From Candidatus Magnetominusculus xianensis (GTDB lineage: Bacteria > Nitrospirota > Thermodesulfovibrionia > Thermodesulfovibrionales > Magnetobacteriaceae), in the NCBI GenBank assembly GCA_001541255.1, contig LNQR01000100.1, positions 1 through 51,221 of the forward strand: a stretch of 51,221 nt of DNA, in the 5' to 3' direction. The notes beneath the pieces are model-generated. The model worked only from the letters and a program-made list of their open reading frames with translations, searched no databases and was not told the origin of the DNA. Position numbers and translations under genes: made by a program. This document shows positions 16,041-25,015 of the stretch, piece by piece; the first letter of the stretch is position 1, and each line of letters starts with the position of its first letter.

Positions 16041-16721
16041 TCAGTAAGACCATTTGACAGCACGTGTGGGTAGTTTTAGCGCTGCCCGTAAAAGGGCCAT
16101 AAAGTCTCTCCGGGGGATTTCCCTTGCCCCAAGTGATAGCAAGTGCTGTGTTACAACCTGACAATCGATAAACAAAAAACCCCAGTCGTCAAGTTTATTT
16201 ACCAATGCGGCAACCGCCGCCTTAGAGGCATTGGACTTTAGCGCGAACATAGACTCTCCAAAAAAAGCCCCTCCAAGCGCCACACCATACAGCCCCCCTA
16301 CAAGCCTTCCCTCTGACCAGCTCTCAACCGAATGCGCAAAGCCCTGCTCGTGCAGAGCAGTATAGGCCGCAAGCATGTCTTCATTTATCCATGTGCCATT
16401 GCAGTCTCTTCTTTTTACCTCTGCACAGTTTAGCATTACATCGACAAATGCCCGGTCAAAGGTTATCTCGAATAGCTTTTTGTTTATCGTCTGACGCATA
16501 CTCCGCGACAGCACGAACTCACAGGGGAACAACACTAGTCTTGGGTCTGGCGACCACCACAGGATTGGGTGGTAGTCCATGTACCACGGGAATATCCCCA
16601 TCTGATACGCCACTATCAGCCGCTCAAGGCTGAGGTCGCCGCCTATTGCCAGCAGCCCGTCGTCTTCGGCCAGTTCAGGAGGGGGGAAGAGCAGCTCTTC
16701 TGAAAGCTCAAAGACTGGCAC
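16041..16721 (-). CDS. aat: leucyl/phenylalanyl-tRNA-protein transferase
   Basis: Aat adds Leu or Phe to proteins with N-terminal Arg or Lys, creating primary N-degrons. The 226-residue protein shows the family signatures FPPPELAEDDGLLAIGGDL, GIFPWY, WWSPDPR, GGLYGVALGGAFFGESMF and FIDCQVVTQHLLSLGA. It starts with GTG directly abutting the clpA TAA stop, with AGG in the end of clpA as its likely Shine-Dalgarno, so it is translationally coupled to clpA. Confidence 0.97.
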   Translation of the reverse strand: MPVFELSEELLFPPPELAEDDGLLAIGGDLSLERLIVAYQMGIFPWYMDYHPILWWSPDPRLVLFPCEFVLSRSMRQTINKKLFEITFDRAFVDVMLNCAEVKRRDCNGTWINEDMLAAYTALHEQGFAHSVESWSEGRLVGGLYGVALGGAFFGESMFALKSNASKAAVAALVNKLDDWGFLFIDCQVVTQHLLSLGAREIPRRDFMALLRAALKLPTRAVKWSY

Positions 16722-18986
16722 TTACCTGTTTTCCGATTGTATCTCGTATGTGAAGTCAATCTTACCGGCATTTATATCAATTGAAACCTTGCCGCCCTTT
16801 TGAAGCCTGCCAAAGAGTATCTCCTCAGAGAGGGGGGTTTTTATCTCAGTCTGGATTACCCTGCCCAGAGGACGCGCTCCGTAGCGCCTGTCATAGCCTT
16901 TTTCAGCAAGCCGCTGCCTGAGTTCGTCAGAAACATCTATCGATACTTTTTTCTTGTGGAGCTGACCAACGAGTTCCCCTATGAACTTATCCACCACAAG
17001 GAGCATGATTTCGTGGTTTAATGGGTTAAAGTGTAGTGTGTCGTCGAGGCGGTTTCTGAACTCGGGGCTGAATATCTTACTTAATGCGTCTTTTCCTTTG
17101 GACGCAGTATCTTTGGTTCTATCACCAAAGCCGATTGCGTTTTTGTCCATTTCCTGAGAACCCGCGTTTGAGGTCATAATCACTATGACATTGCGAAAAT
17201 CAGCCTTTTTCCCGTTGTTGTCTGTCAGGGTTGCGTAGTCCATTATTTGAAGCAGGATGTTAAACACATCGGGGTGTGCCTTTTCTATTTCGTCAAACAG
17301 GACAACACAGTACGGGGTCTTCCTAACGGTGTCAGTGAGAAGCCCGCCCTGGTCAAATCCCACATAGCCCGGAGGGGCGCCGATGAGCCTTGCAACCGTG
17401 TGCTTTTCCATGTACTCGCTCATATCAAAGCGCAGGAAACTTATCCCCAGCGCCTCGGCTAACTGCTTTGCTATCTCAGTTTTCCCCACACCCGTAGGGC
17501 CGGTAAAGAGAAATGAACCGGTTGGTTTGTCAATAGCGCCAAGCCCGGCGCGCGAGCGTTTTATCGCAGTTACGAGAGAGTTGATAGCGCCGTCCTGCCC
17601 GAAGACCTTGCTTTTGAGGCGTGCCTCAAGTGTTTTTAACTTATCTGCCTCTGAGGTGGTAACGCTCCTGACAGGGATTTTTGCAATTTTCGAGACTACC
17701 CGTTCTATCTCAAGCGGCCCGACCGTGTGATGGTCCGGGGAGTTGAGCTTCATATATGCCCCTGCCTCATCGATTACGTCTATTGCCTTATCTGGCAGAT
17801 ATTTGTCATTAATATATTTCGCTGACAGCTCAGAGGCAGCCCTTAGCGCCTTTGACGTATATTTCACATTATGGAATTTCTCATAACTGGATTTCAGTCC
17901 GCTTAATATTTTATAGGTCTCGTCGATGGAGGGTTCGGCCAGTTCAATTTTCTGGAACCGGCGGGAGAGCGCCCTGTCCTTGTCGAAATAATTCTTGTAC
18001 TCTTCATATGTGGTTGCCCCGATGCAGCGGAGTTTGCCTGAGTTAAGGGCTGGCTTCAGGATGTTTGAGGCGTCCAGCGAACCGCCGCTTGTGGCGCCCG
18101 CCCCGATAACCGTGTGGATTTCATCTATGAACAGGATAGCATTTTTCATCTTTTTCAGCGATTCAATTGTTGCCTTCAGGCGTGCCTCAAACTCACCGCG
18201 AAACTTAGTCCCTGCTATCAGCCCGCCCATATCCAGCAGATACAATTTAGTGGTACTCAGCGACACTGGCACCTCCTGCTTATATATCTTAAGGGCAAGC
18301 CCTTCGACAATAGCAGTTTTACCCACACCGGGTTCACCTACGAATACGGGGTTGTTTTTCTTGCGGCGGCTTAGGATTTGTATCATGCGCTGCAGCTCAG
18401 GCTCTCTGCCCACTATGGGGTCTATGTCTCCTTTTGATGCCTTGTCTATCAGGTTTACCGTAAATTGTTTTATCGGCTGGTGCTGGGGCTTTACAGCAGG
18501 GCCGGTATCATCATGGTCACCATTTTCCTGTTGCTGCTCCTCTGACGATGGGCTTACCTTCGATATGCCGTGTGATATGTAGTTGAGGACATCCAGTTTG
18601 GTAATATTTTCTTTTTTCAGGAAAAAGACCGCATAGGAATCGGTCTCTATAAAAATCGATGCCAGCAGGTCCCCTGCGTCAACCTCCACCTTGCCGGAGG
18701 ACTGTATGTGCATGAGCGCTCGCTGTAAGACCCTGTGAAAACCCACTGTAGGCTGCGGGAACTCATCCTTGTCCTCTGAGATTTTCGGTATCTTCTCTCC
18801 AAAAAAATCCCTCAGCATGAGTTTTAACTTATCCACACTGCCGCCGCAGCTTGTTATGATTTCTATACCTTTTTCGTCGTGCAGTACTGCAAACAGTATA
18901 TGCTCTATTGACAGATACTCGTGGTGTCTGCCCTTGGCCTCTCTGATTGTTGCCTCAAGGCTGATTTCAAGTTCTTTATTTATCAT
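16722..18986 (-). CDS. clpA: ATP-dependent Clp protease ATP-binding subunit ClpA
   Basis: AAA+ unfoldase that feeds N-degron and other substrates to ClpP. The protein of about 754 residues has the N-domain (ClpS-binding repeats, ISLEATIREAK and HEYLSIEHILFAV), AAA-1 with Walker A GEPGVGKTA and Walker B LFIDEIHT, and AAA-2 with Walker A GPTGVGKTE and Walker B LFDEIEKAH. NAIGFGD holds the IGF-type loop that docks on ClpP. ATG 18986 gives the standard start MINKELEISLE; GTG 18998 would add four residues. It has no ClpB-type middle coiled coil. ClpP itself is not in the window. Confidence 0.96.
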   Translation of the reverse strand: MINKELEISLEATIREAKGRHHEYLSIEHILFAVLHDEKGIEIITSCGGSVDKLKLMLRDFFGEKIPKISEDKDEFPQPTVGFHRVLQRALMHIQSSGKVEVDAGDLLASIFIETDSYAVFFLKKENITKLDVLNYISHGISKVSPSSEEQQQENGDHDDTGPAVKPQHQPIKQFTVNLIDKASKGDIDPIVGREPELQRMIQILSRRKKNNPVFVGEPGVGKTAIVEGLALKIYKQEVPVSLSTTKLYLLDMGGLIAGTKFRGEFEARLKATIESLKKMKNAILFIDEIHTVIGAGATSGGSLDASNILKPALNSGKLRCIGATTYEEYKNYFDKDRALSRRFQKIELAEPSIDETYKILSGLKSSYEKFHNVKYTSKALRAASELSAKYINDKYLPDKAIDVIDEAGAYMKLNSPDHHTVGPLEIERVVSKIAKIPVRSVTTSEADKLKTLEARLKSKVFGQDGAINSLVTAIKRSRAGLGAIDKPTGSFLFTGPTGVGKTEIAKQLAEALGISFLRFDMSEYMEKHTVARLIGAPPGYVGFDQGGLLTDTVRKTPYCVVLFDEIEKAHPDVFNILLQIMDYATLTDNNGKKADFRNVIVIMTSNAGSQEMDKNAIGFGDRTKDTASKGKDALSKIFSPEFRNRLDDTLHFNPLNHEIMLLVVDKFIGELVGQLHKKKVSIDVSDELRQRLAEKGYDRRYGARPLGRVIQTEIKTPLSEEILFGRLQKGGKVSIDINAGKIDFTYEIQSENR

Positions 18987-19022
18987 ATTTTGTCCCACAG
19001 TTGCCCCGTTTCGATAACATGG

Positions 19023-19331
19023 CTATTCCTCTTCCATCATGCACATTAGGGGGAAATCGTTTTTTTCGGCCAGCTCGCGTACGCGGACCACCTTTGTCTC
19101 GGCAATATCTTTCGTATAAACACCGCAAAGCCCTGAGCCTTGCTTATGCACATGCAGCATTATCTGTGTCGCCTCGGCTGCGGTCTTGTGAAATATCGTC
19201 TCCAGCACGGTAACAACAAAATCCATCGTTGTATAGTCGTCATTGAGCAGATATACTTTGAACATCGGCGGCAGCTTCAGCTTGCTTGACGTCATATCCT
19301 CAAACAGTTCTCTGAATTTTCTTTCAGACAT
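19023..19331 (-). CDS. clpS: ClpS adaptor of the N-degron pathway
   Basis: A small adaptor (102 residues from ATG 19331; TTG 19346 would add five) that binds destabilising N-terminal residues and hands them to ClpA. It has PPMFKVYLLNDDYTTMDFVV, with the N-D-D residues that hold the substrate amino group, followed by HVHKQGSGLCGVYTKDIAETK. It is first in the clpS-clpA-aat unit, 36 nt upstream of clpA. No convincing promoter or Shine-Dalgarno was found ahead of it. Confidence 0.95.
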   Translation of the reverse strand: MSERKFRELFEDMTSSKLKLPPMFKVYLLNDDYTTMDFVVTVLETIFHKTAAEATQIMLHVHKQGSGLCGVYTKDIAETKVVRVRELAEKNDFPLMCMMEEE

Positions 19332-19569
19332 AGTACTATTATTCAAAAAAACATAACCTAAAGTAAAGCGTTAAATTAATCGCCGCCGTTACCCGCCCTT
19401 TTTTACTATCTGTACAGTCCCGAAATGCGGGCAGTTTATGCAATATGACAGACCTTAGCGGTATCCAATTCCATATAAGTGGGTGCGGATTCCCATATTA
19501 TGAGATACTTCAAAACGACAGATAGGATAATTATAGCGTAATAACAAGCACTTACAATGACAACATGTC

Positions 19570-19584
19570 TGGCACAAATATTGC
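19570..19584 (+). promoter_or_regulatory. sigma-54 (-24/-12) promoter
   Basis: TGGCAC (19570-19575), AAATA and TTGC (19581-19584) give the exact GG-N10-GC spacing of a sigma-54 promoter. Transcription would start near 19596, about 48 nt upstream of the histidine kinase ATG. The rest of the 19347-19643 gap holds no gene that I can see; a short inverted repeat CAGAC/GTCTG lies at about 19599-19614. Confidence 0.65.
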
Positions 19585-19643
19585 GATTATATGCGCGCAG
19601 ACATGTAGGTCTGCTTATAGCAGTGTTAAAGGCATGGTCATAG

Positions 19644-21614
19644 ATGATTAATAAAAAAGGCAGGGATTTTGTAGACTTTTTTCGTAAAAAACTCCTTAAA
19701 GAATATACTGTCACACTCTCAATAAATCGCTACTCTATCATATTTGGAATTATTATCATGATTGCCATACATGTTACCAGTATATATTTGTTTTCTCAGT
19801 CCGTTGTAAAGAAGGAAGTCTTTGAAATCAAAAAATCATCAGTAAAAACTGTACTAAGAAATGTGTACGAGATAGTACACTTGATTGACAAGAATTTCCA
19901 ATCATACAAAGATTCGGCTATTCAAACAAAGGTAAGTGAAGTTAAATCTGTTGTAATGTTGGCAGAAAGCTACATTAACATAATGGAGGGGCAGGCTAAC
20001 GGCTTATCCCAAGTCACTATCGAAAAAAAGATACTTGAGACAATCAGCAGTTTCAATTATGGAAATAAAGATTATATCTTTATATTCGATAATAATTCGG
20101 AAATACTTGCTAGCCCAGACCCAAAGCTTATGGATTATGATTGTTCATATGATGACTACACAGGTAAACACATAATGCCAAATATGGTTGAGTCTGCCTT
20201 ACGAGATGGTGAAGGATACCAGATCTATAAGTGGAAAAGACGTAACACAGATAACAAATCAGTGGAAAAGCTAACATATTACAAGTACCTTCCCAAACAA
20301 AAATGGATTGTTGTAACTGGTGTATGCATAGATGACATCGAAAAGGCCGTTAATTCAATAATGACAGATGCTACCAACAGATTACGCCAAACATTGAGGG
20401 ATTCGAATGTAGAAAACCTGGTTAACATCTTTATCTTTACCTCAAGAAATGTTAAGCCAGCGGCATCTTTACTCGTCCATCCAGAAAAGACCATGGAGCT
20501 GACAAATATGGAGCTTTACATTGACCCTGTTACGAAAAAGTCTCTATATGAAGAACTTACTGCCGTTGCGGATAACCCGGACGGTCTGCGGTATAAATGG
20601 GACAGCCCAAAAGATCCTGGACACTATGTTCATGACAAGATTATGTGGGTGTTATTTTATAAACCATTCGGGTGGTATATCTGCGCCTCTGTGTATGTAA
20701 ATGAACCGCAAAACATTATAAATAGTCTTGTCGAACGCATCCTGACAAATACCTGGACAGTGCTCTTGCTTATAACAGGGTTTTTATTTTTTTTAAGAAT
20801 GATTTTATCAGACGTTTTTTTACATTTCGAGACGCTTCAGACAGCGAACGATAAACTTAAAATCCTCAACGGGAAAAAAACAGAATTCATATCAAACGTA
20901 TCACACGAAATTAGGACACCTTTGACGTCAGTGCTTGGGTTTGCTGAGATGATAAAGGAATCCTTTGAAGAGACTGTGTTACCACACGTTAATATGGCTG
21001 ATAAAAAAGTGGAGCGCTCAGTAGATCGCATAAAAGATAATATTGACACCATAATATCGGAAGGCAGGCGGCTCACCTCATTAACAACAGATGTTTTAGA
21101 TATTGTAAAAATGGAGGCTGGAAAGATGGTCTGGAAAGAAGATATTGTTAATATGAAACACTTACTTAACTATGCAACTAAAATGACAGTCTTGCCTGAA
21201 CAGAGAAAAGATGCTTTAAAGGTCATCTGTGAAAGCATACCCGACACTATTTGTGACTTTAACAGAATTCTTCAGGTGATATTAAACCTGATTTCAAATG
21301 CCCTGAAGTTTAGTACAGATGGCGATATAATCCTAAAGGCTGATTACAATGACAATGAGAAACATCTCACCATATCAGTTGCAGACCAGGGGATGGGGAT
21401 ACCCATAGAAAAACAGAAGAAGGTTTTTGAGAAATTCGAACAACTGGGAGACACCCTTACAGATAAGCCGACAGGCACAGGTCTTGGGCTTTCTATCTGT
21501 AAAGAAATCATCGAACACCACAGGGGCAGGATATGGGTTGAGACTACGCAAGGAAAAGGAAGTACATTTTCATTTACGCTGCCTGTAAAACAGACCAATC
21601 AGGATTTAATATGA
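19644..21614 (+). CDS. membrane sensor histidine kinase with extracytoplasmic Cache domain
   Basis: The 656-residue protein has a membrane helix at about residues 30-52 and a periplasmic single-Cache-type domain in the following 300 residues. In that domain YIFIFDNNSEILASPDP and YYKYLPKQKWIVVTGVCIDDIE are typical. A second helix lies near 370-395. HisKA follows, with the phosphoacceptor His421 in NVSHEIRTP. HATPase_c has N box NLISNALKF, G1 DQGMGIP and G2 GTGLGLSICKEII. It heads a three-gene signalling unit and the receiver partner is two genes downstream. Its Shine-Dalgarno is weak. Confidence 0.93.
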   Translation: MINKKGRDFVDFFRKKLLKEYTVTLSINRYSIIFGIIIMIAIHVTSIYLFSQSVVKKEVFEIKKSSVKTVLRNVYEIVHLIDKNFQSYKDSAIQTKVSEVKSVVMLAESYINIMEGQANGLSQVTIEKKILETISSFNYGNKDYIFIFDNNSEILASPDPKLMDYDCSYDDYTGKHIMPNMVESALRDGEGYQIYKWKRRNTDNKSVEKLTYYKYLPKQKWIVVTGVCIDDIEKAVNSIMTDATNRLRQTLRDSNVENLVNIFIFTSRNVKPAASLLVHPEKTMELTNMELYIDPVTKKSLYEELTAVADNPDGLRYKWDSPKDPGHYVHDKIMWVLFYKPFGWYICASVYVNEPQNIINSLVERILTNTWTVLLLITGFLFFLRMILSDVFLHFETLQTANDKLKILNGKKTEFISNVSHEIRTPLTSVLGFAEMIKESFEETVLPHVNMADKKVERSVDRIKDNIDTIISEGRRLTSLTTDVLDIVKMEAGKMVWKEDIVNMKHLLNYATKMTVLPEQRKDALKVICESIPDTICDFNRILQVILNLISNALKFSTDGDIILKADYNDNEKHLTISVADQGMGIPIEKQKKVFEKFEQLGDTLTDKPTGTGLGLSICKEIIEHHRGRIWVETTQGKGSTFSFTLPVKQTNQDLI

Positions 21615-21642
21615 TAAATACTAATATCAAACAGGGGGTAAA

Positions 21643-22992
21643 ATGATTGCTTTTAACTTAAAAAAACTTATCGATAAACCTGATGTGAATGAGCTGATAA
21701 ATGGGCTTAACAATTCTATGGGAGTGAATTTCTGCATAAAGGACAATTATGGCAATATTCTCTATGGAGCTGACTGCAACAATATGACAAACCGCCTGCC
21801 TATAAAGGCCAATAGTCAGATTGTGGGGTTGGTCTATGGACAGAATGTCAATCAGATTGCAGTAATTGCCTCGTTACTTAATCAAGTTATAGGAGCTGAG
21901 ATACAGATTCGGATGATGACTGACGAGACACTTGCTAAATACGATGAACTCAAAACACTTTATGAATTTGTGGAACGATTTAACAGACTTAATGTCAAGG
22001 AGATAGCGAACTATCTTATACGATACGTGTTGGATCGGATTTGTGCTAACAATGTGTCTGTCATGCTTATAAACGAAAAAACCGGCTCACTTAAGTTAAT
22101 AGACGAATACGGCACACCGGTAGGGGCGCTAATAGAGATTGCTGAAAGTCTTATGTCCTCCGGTAAGGCTGATATAATTAACGACTGCAAATCTGATTCC
22201 AGATTCGAAAAGGCGGCAGGCACTATAAGCTCCCTAATATACACACCCATAAAAACAAATGAAAAGACGCTTGGTATTGCAACCGCAAGTACCATAGAGC
22301 CATACAACTACACTGCGGCTGACCTTAAACTTTTCAGCACATTGGTATTTCAGGCGGCTGTTACTATAGACAATGCGAGACTTTACAAATCTCTTGAGGA
22401 AGCTGTTATTAAAATGGTATACACTCTTGTGGATACACTTGAAAAGAGAGACCCCTATACCGCTGGCCACTCACGGCGGGTGATGAACTACAGTGTTGCC
22501 ATTGCGGAGACAATTGGCATGTCCTGTGAGGACAAAGAAAGGCTTAAGCTCTCATCAGTTCTTCACGACATTGGGAAAATAGGCGTCAGAGACGATGTGT
22601 TGCTTAAGAAAGACAAGCTGACAGATGCTGACTTTGAACATATCAAACTCCACCCAACACACGGTGCAGAGATTCTCTCACGCATAGAGGAATTTGAAGA
22701 CATCATTCCAGGCATTAAATTTCACCACAGATATTATACCGATAACAACAGAAGTTATCCATTGGGGGGGCCGACGGGCTTGGATATTCACATATTTGCC
22801 AGAATCATAGCAGTTGCCGACACCTTTGATGCAATGACAACGAAAAGGCCATACAGAGAGGAGGCTAAATCTTCCTATGATGCCTTAGAAGAATTGAAAA
22901 AATACAAAGGCACCCAGTTTGACCCAAAGATTGTAGACGCATTTTTAAAGGCATGGAATGATAACAAGATAACCCTCGTGAATCAATACTAA
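21643..22992 (+). CDS. GAF plus HD-GYP-type domain protein with altered GYP motif
   Basis: A 449-residue soluble protein. The first 110 residues are a small sensor-like region (VNFCIKDNYGNILYGADC). A GAF domain occupies about 110-250, and the C-terminal half is the HD-GYP phosphodiesterase fold. Metal residues are present in AGHSRR, H308-D309 (VLHDIGKIG), HPTHGAEI and the HH pair of KFHHRYY. The usual HHExxDGxGYP is HHRYYTDNNRSYP here, so the GYP glycine and the acidic residue are lost and c-di-GMP hydrolysis is uncertain. GGGGG precedes the ATG, 28 nt after the kinase. Confidence 0.9.
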   Translation: MIAFNLKKLIDKPDVNELINGLNNSMGVNFCIKDNYGNILYGADCNNMTNRLPIKANSQIVGLVYGQNVNQIAVIASLLNQVIGAEIQIRMMTDETLAKYDELKTLYEFVERFNRLNVKEIANYLIRYVLDRICANNVSVMLINEKTGSLKLIDEYGTPVGALIEIAESLMSSGKADIINDCKSDSRFEKAAGTISSLIYTPIKTNEKTLGIATASTIEPYNYTAADLKLFSTLVFQAAVTIDNARLYKSLEEAVIKMVYTLVDTLEKRDPYTAGHSRRVMNYSVAIAETIGMSCEDKERLKLSSVLHDIGKIGVRDDVLLKKDKLTDADFEHIKLHPTHGAEILSRIEEFEDIIPGIKFHHRYYTDNNRSYPLGGPTGLDIHIFARIIAVADTFDAMTTKRPYREEAKSSYDALEELKKYKGTQFDPKIVDAFLKAWNDNKITLVNQY

Positions 22993-23009
22993 AAAAGGAG
23001 GCTACAACA

Positions 23010-23393
23010 ATGCCAACAATTCTTATAGCAGATGACGAATTTCATATCAGAAGGCTCATACAACAAACCCTCGAACTCTTTGAAGATGAGGGTGTCGAAA
23101 TTATAACTGCCCAAAACGGCGAAGAGGCGCTTAATATAATAAAAGAAAAGAGGCCTGAACTCGTATTCCTCGATATTGTGATGCCAGAGATAGATGGTTT
23201 TTCGGTATGCATAACCGTCAAGAAAGAACTTGGTATGAAAGATGTACATATAGCAATTCTTACAGCCATGGGTCAGGAGTGCGATAAGGCTATGGGCAAA
23301 TTGTGCGGCTGTGATGATTTCATTACAAAACCATTCAGTACCAAGGAGTTAAGAACTAAGGTAAGGGAAATCCTCTTCCCTGCGAAAAAATAG
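23010..23393 (+). CDS. CheY-like single-domain response regulator
   Basis: The 127-residue receiver has an intact active site: ADDEFHIRR for the acidic pair, phosphoacceptor Asp55 in LVFLDIVMPEIDGF, Thr in ILTAMG and Lys in FITKPFS. There is no output domain. AAGGAGG lies 8 nt before the ATG, 17 nt after the HD-GYP gene, so it is the last gene of the unit. It is the likely phosphorylation target of the kinase at 19644 (inference from position). Confidence 0.95.
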   Translation: MPTILIADDEFHIRRLIQQTLELFEDEGVEIITAQNGEEALNIIKEKRPELVFLDIVMPEIDGFSVCITVKKELGMKDVHIAILTAMGQECDKAMGKLCGCDDFITKPFSTKELRTKVREILFPAKK

Positions 23394-23485
23394 CAGGGGT
23401 ATAATGGGGCTGCTGCAAATATCTGAAATATTTTTTCTGGTCAGAGACATTGATTTATCATATGTATTTCAGATATACTATTGTC

Positions 23486-23689
23486 ATGGCTTTAAGTGGA
23501 ACAAGTACGGTTACTGTCAACGGGAAGGCCTTTGTTGTAATGATTCGGGCTGACGAGTCAACGGCTGGATTTAATGTTGAATGCGGCGAGGTTGGCGTGG
23601 TGTCCCAGGGGAAAACGGTTAAAGGTTCGTTGACTGCAATTGCTGAGGCAATTGAGCAACAACTGCGTAACCAGCAAGGCGGCACTTAA
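23486..23689 (+). CDS. small HicB-like protein
   Basis: The 67-residue frame from ATG 23486 reads as an alternating beta-strand pattern (TVTVNGKAFVVMI, then GFNVECGEVGVVSQGKT) followed by a helix (LTAIAEAIEQQL). This is the shape of HicB antitoxin-like domains (partial RNase H fold). No HicA partner or DNA-binding tail is present. The Shine-Dalgarno is poor, and an upstream in-frame ATG at 23450 would add a less typical N-terminus. It could be a solitary regulator or a remnant. Confidence 0.5.
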   Translation: MALSGTSTVTVNGKAFVVMIRADESTAGFNVECGEVGVVSQGKTVKGSLTAIAEAIEQQLRNQQGGT

Positions 23690-23750
23690 ACAGCTAACGG
23701 CCTCGCGGTTTGTCCTGTTTAGCACCATCCCTGAGCATCGGCGTCTCCTT

Positions 23751-23790
23751 GTATATTGAGGGATATTGAGGGATATTGAGGGATATTGAG
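23751..23790. repeat. 10-bp tandem repeat, four copies
   Basis: GGATATTGAG occurs three times exactly (23761-23790), preceded by one variant GTATATTGAG (23751-23760). It lies between the HicB-like gene and the convergent MFS gene, in non-coding DNA. Confidence 0.85.
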
Positions 23791-23815
23791 CCAAATTGAC
23801 TACTTTGGCATCGGA

Positions 23816-25015
23816 TTAGTTCAGCTCACACTTAATTATCTTACGATACGCCATAAACATTATCAGTGCCGCAGCCAGCACCGACGACGACACGAGAAAT
23901 ACTCTGCCTAACCCCATGTATGCGGCAACTATCCCTGATGCAAGCGGCCCAGCCGTATGTCCTATGTCCATAACCGACGCAAATATCCCCATCGACGAGC
24001 TTAACTGCTCCTTGTGGCTGAGATCAGCTATCAGCGCCGATGCAGCCGATGTTACTACCGATATGCAAAGACCAAATAGTATGCTTATTACTATGCCTGA
24101 TACCAGATTGTACGCATAATGTATTAGTCCCGAGAATATAGCGCATAACATCAAACCAACAATTATCTGATTTATGCGGCCATACTTATCTGAAAACCTG
24201 CCCATTACCGGCTTACTCAGCGCTATTGATATTATCTGAACCGATAGTACTGCACCAATTTCATACGGGCCTAAACCCTTGCTTATCAAATGTAACGGTA
24301 AAAACGTCTCAAACGTCCCATACGAAAACGACACCGCCGCCTCAACGCACGATGTTGTTAGTATTGCCCTGCGCGTAAATAATTCCCTGAGCGTCTTTGC
24401 CATATCGCCTCGCTGTGAATTGTTCTGTGATTTGATTTGTGATTTGCTGTGCGCATCTCTGTCCTCAGGCAGCCTTATGAAAAATATTGCTGCTACCCCC
24501 CCGGCAGCGGCACATATGACATATACGGCATTAAAACCACTGCGCGGGTCTGATGCTAAAAGGCCGATTACCACACCGCCAACTATCGGGGCAATAAATC
24601 TCCCAATTAGCGTAGAGCTTGAGAACATCCCTAACATCTCTCCCTTTCTGTCTGCGTAAAGCCTTGATATTACAGACATCGACACCGGAACGAATATCGT
24701 TGTGGCAAGCCCGTGGTAGAATCTGACAACCGACAGATAAAAGACATTTGAAGCAAGCAGGTAACACAGCGGGGCAGTAACAAATATACCAGCAGACACA
24801 AGAAGCATCCTCCTGCTGCCGTACCTCTCAGCAAGTATGCCAGCAGGGATGCTGAACAATATACCGGAAAGCGGAGATATTGAGGCAATAACCCCTATGC
24901 CCGATGGCCCCACTCCCAGGTATGACGCATAGAGTGGCAAGACCGGGCTCTTCGCCATTGTAGTGCTAAATATTGCAAAAAGCCCTGAAACACACAGTAT
25001 TACATATGCTGACAC
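23816..25015 (-). CDS. major facilitator superfamily transporter
   Basis: The 399-residue protein has twelve likely membrane helices. It carries the MFS motif A variant GILAERYGSRRML in the loop after helix 2 and GRFSDKYGRI in the matching second-half loop. A hydrophilic insert with repeated KSQ residues lies near residues 190-205 between the halves. The substrate cannot be assigned; it looks like the drug/metabolite efflux branch. The start overlaps the end of the HD-domain gene by 16 nt, and it is the last gene of the rmuC-led run. Confidence 0.9.
   Translation of the reverse strand: MSAYVILCVSGLFAIFSTTMAKSPVLPLYASYLGVGPSGIGVIASISPLSGILFSIPAGILAERYGSRRMLLVSAGIFVTAPLCYLLASNVFYLSVVRFYHGLATTIFVPVSMSVISRLYADRKGEMLGMFSSSTLIGRFIAPIVGGVVIGLLASDPRSGFNAVYVICAAAGGVAAIFFIRLPEDRDAHSKSQIKSQNNSQRGDMAKTLRELFTRRAILTTSCVEAAVSFSYGTFETFLPLHLISKGLGPYEIGAVLSVQIISIALSKPVMGRFSDKYGRINQIIVGLMLCAIFSGLIHYAYNLVSGIVISILFGLCISVVTSAASALIADLSHKEQLSSSMGIFASVMDIGHTAGPLASGIVAAYMGLGRVFLVSSSVLAAALIMFMAYRKIIKCELN

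Noticed and set aside
17995..18582. 195-residue frame antisense to clpA
   Set aside because: It lies wholly inside a well-supported ClpA coding region and has serine/proline-rich composition typical of a shadow frame.
19436..19714. 92-residue minus-strand frame overlapping the kinase start
   Set aside because: It overlaps the kinase gene and the sigma-54 promoter region, has no Shine-Dalgarno and no recognisable domain.
23751..23790. decamer array as a CRISPR
   Set aside because: The units are contiguous with no spacers, and no cas gene is present.
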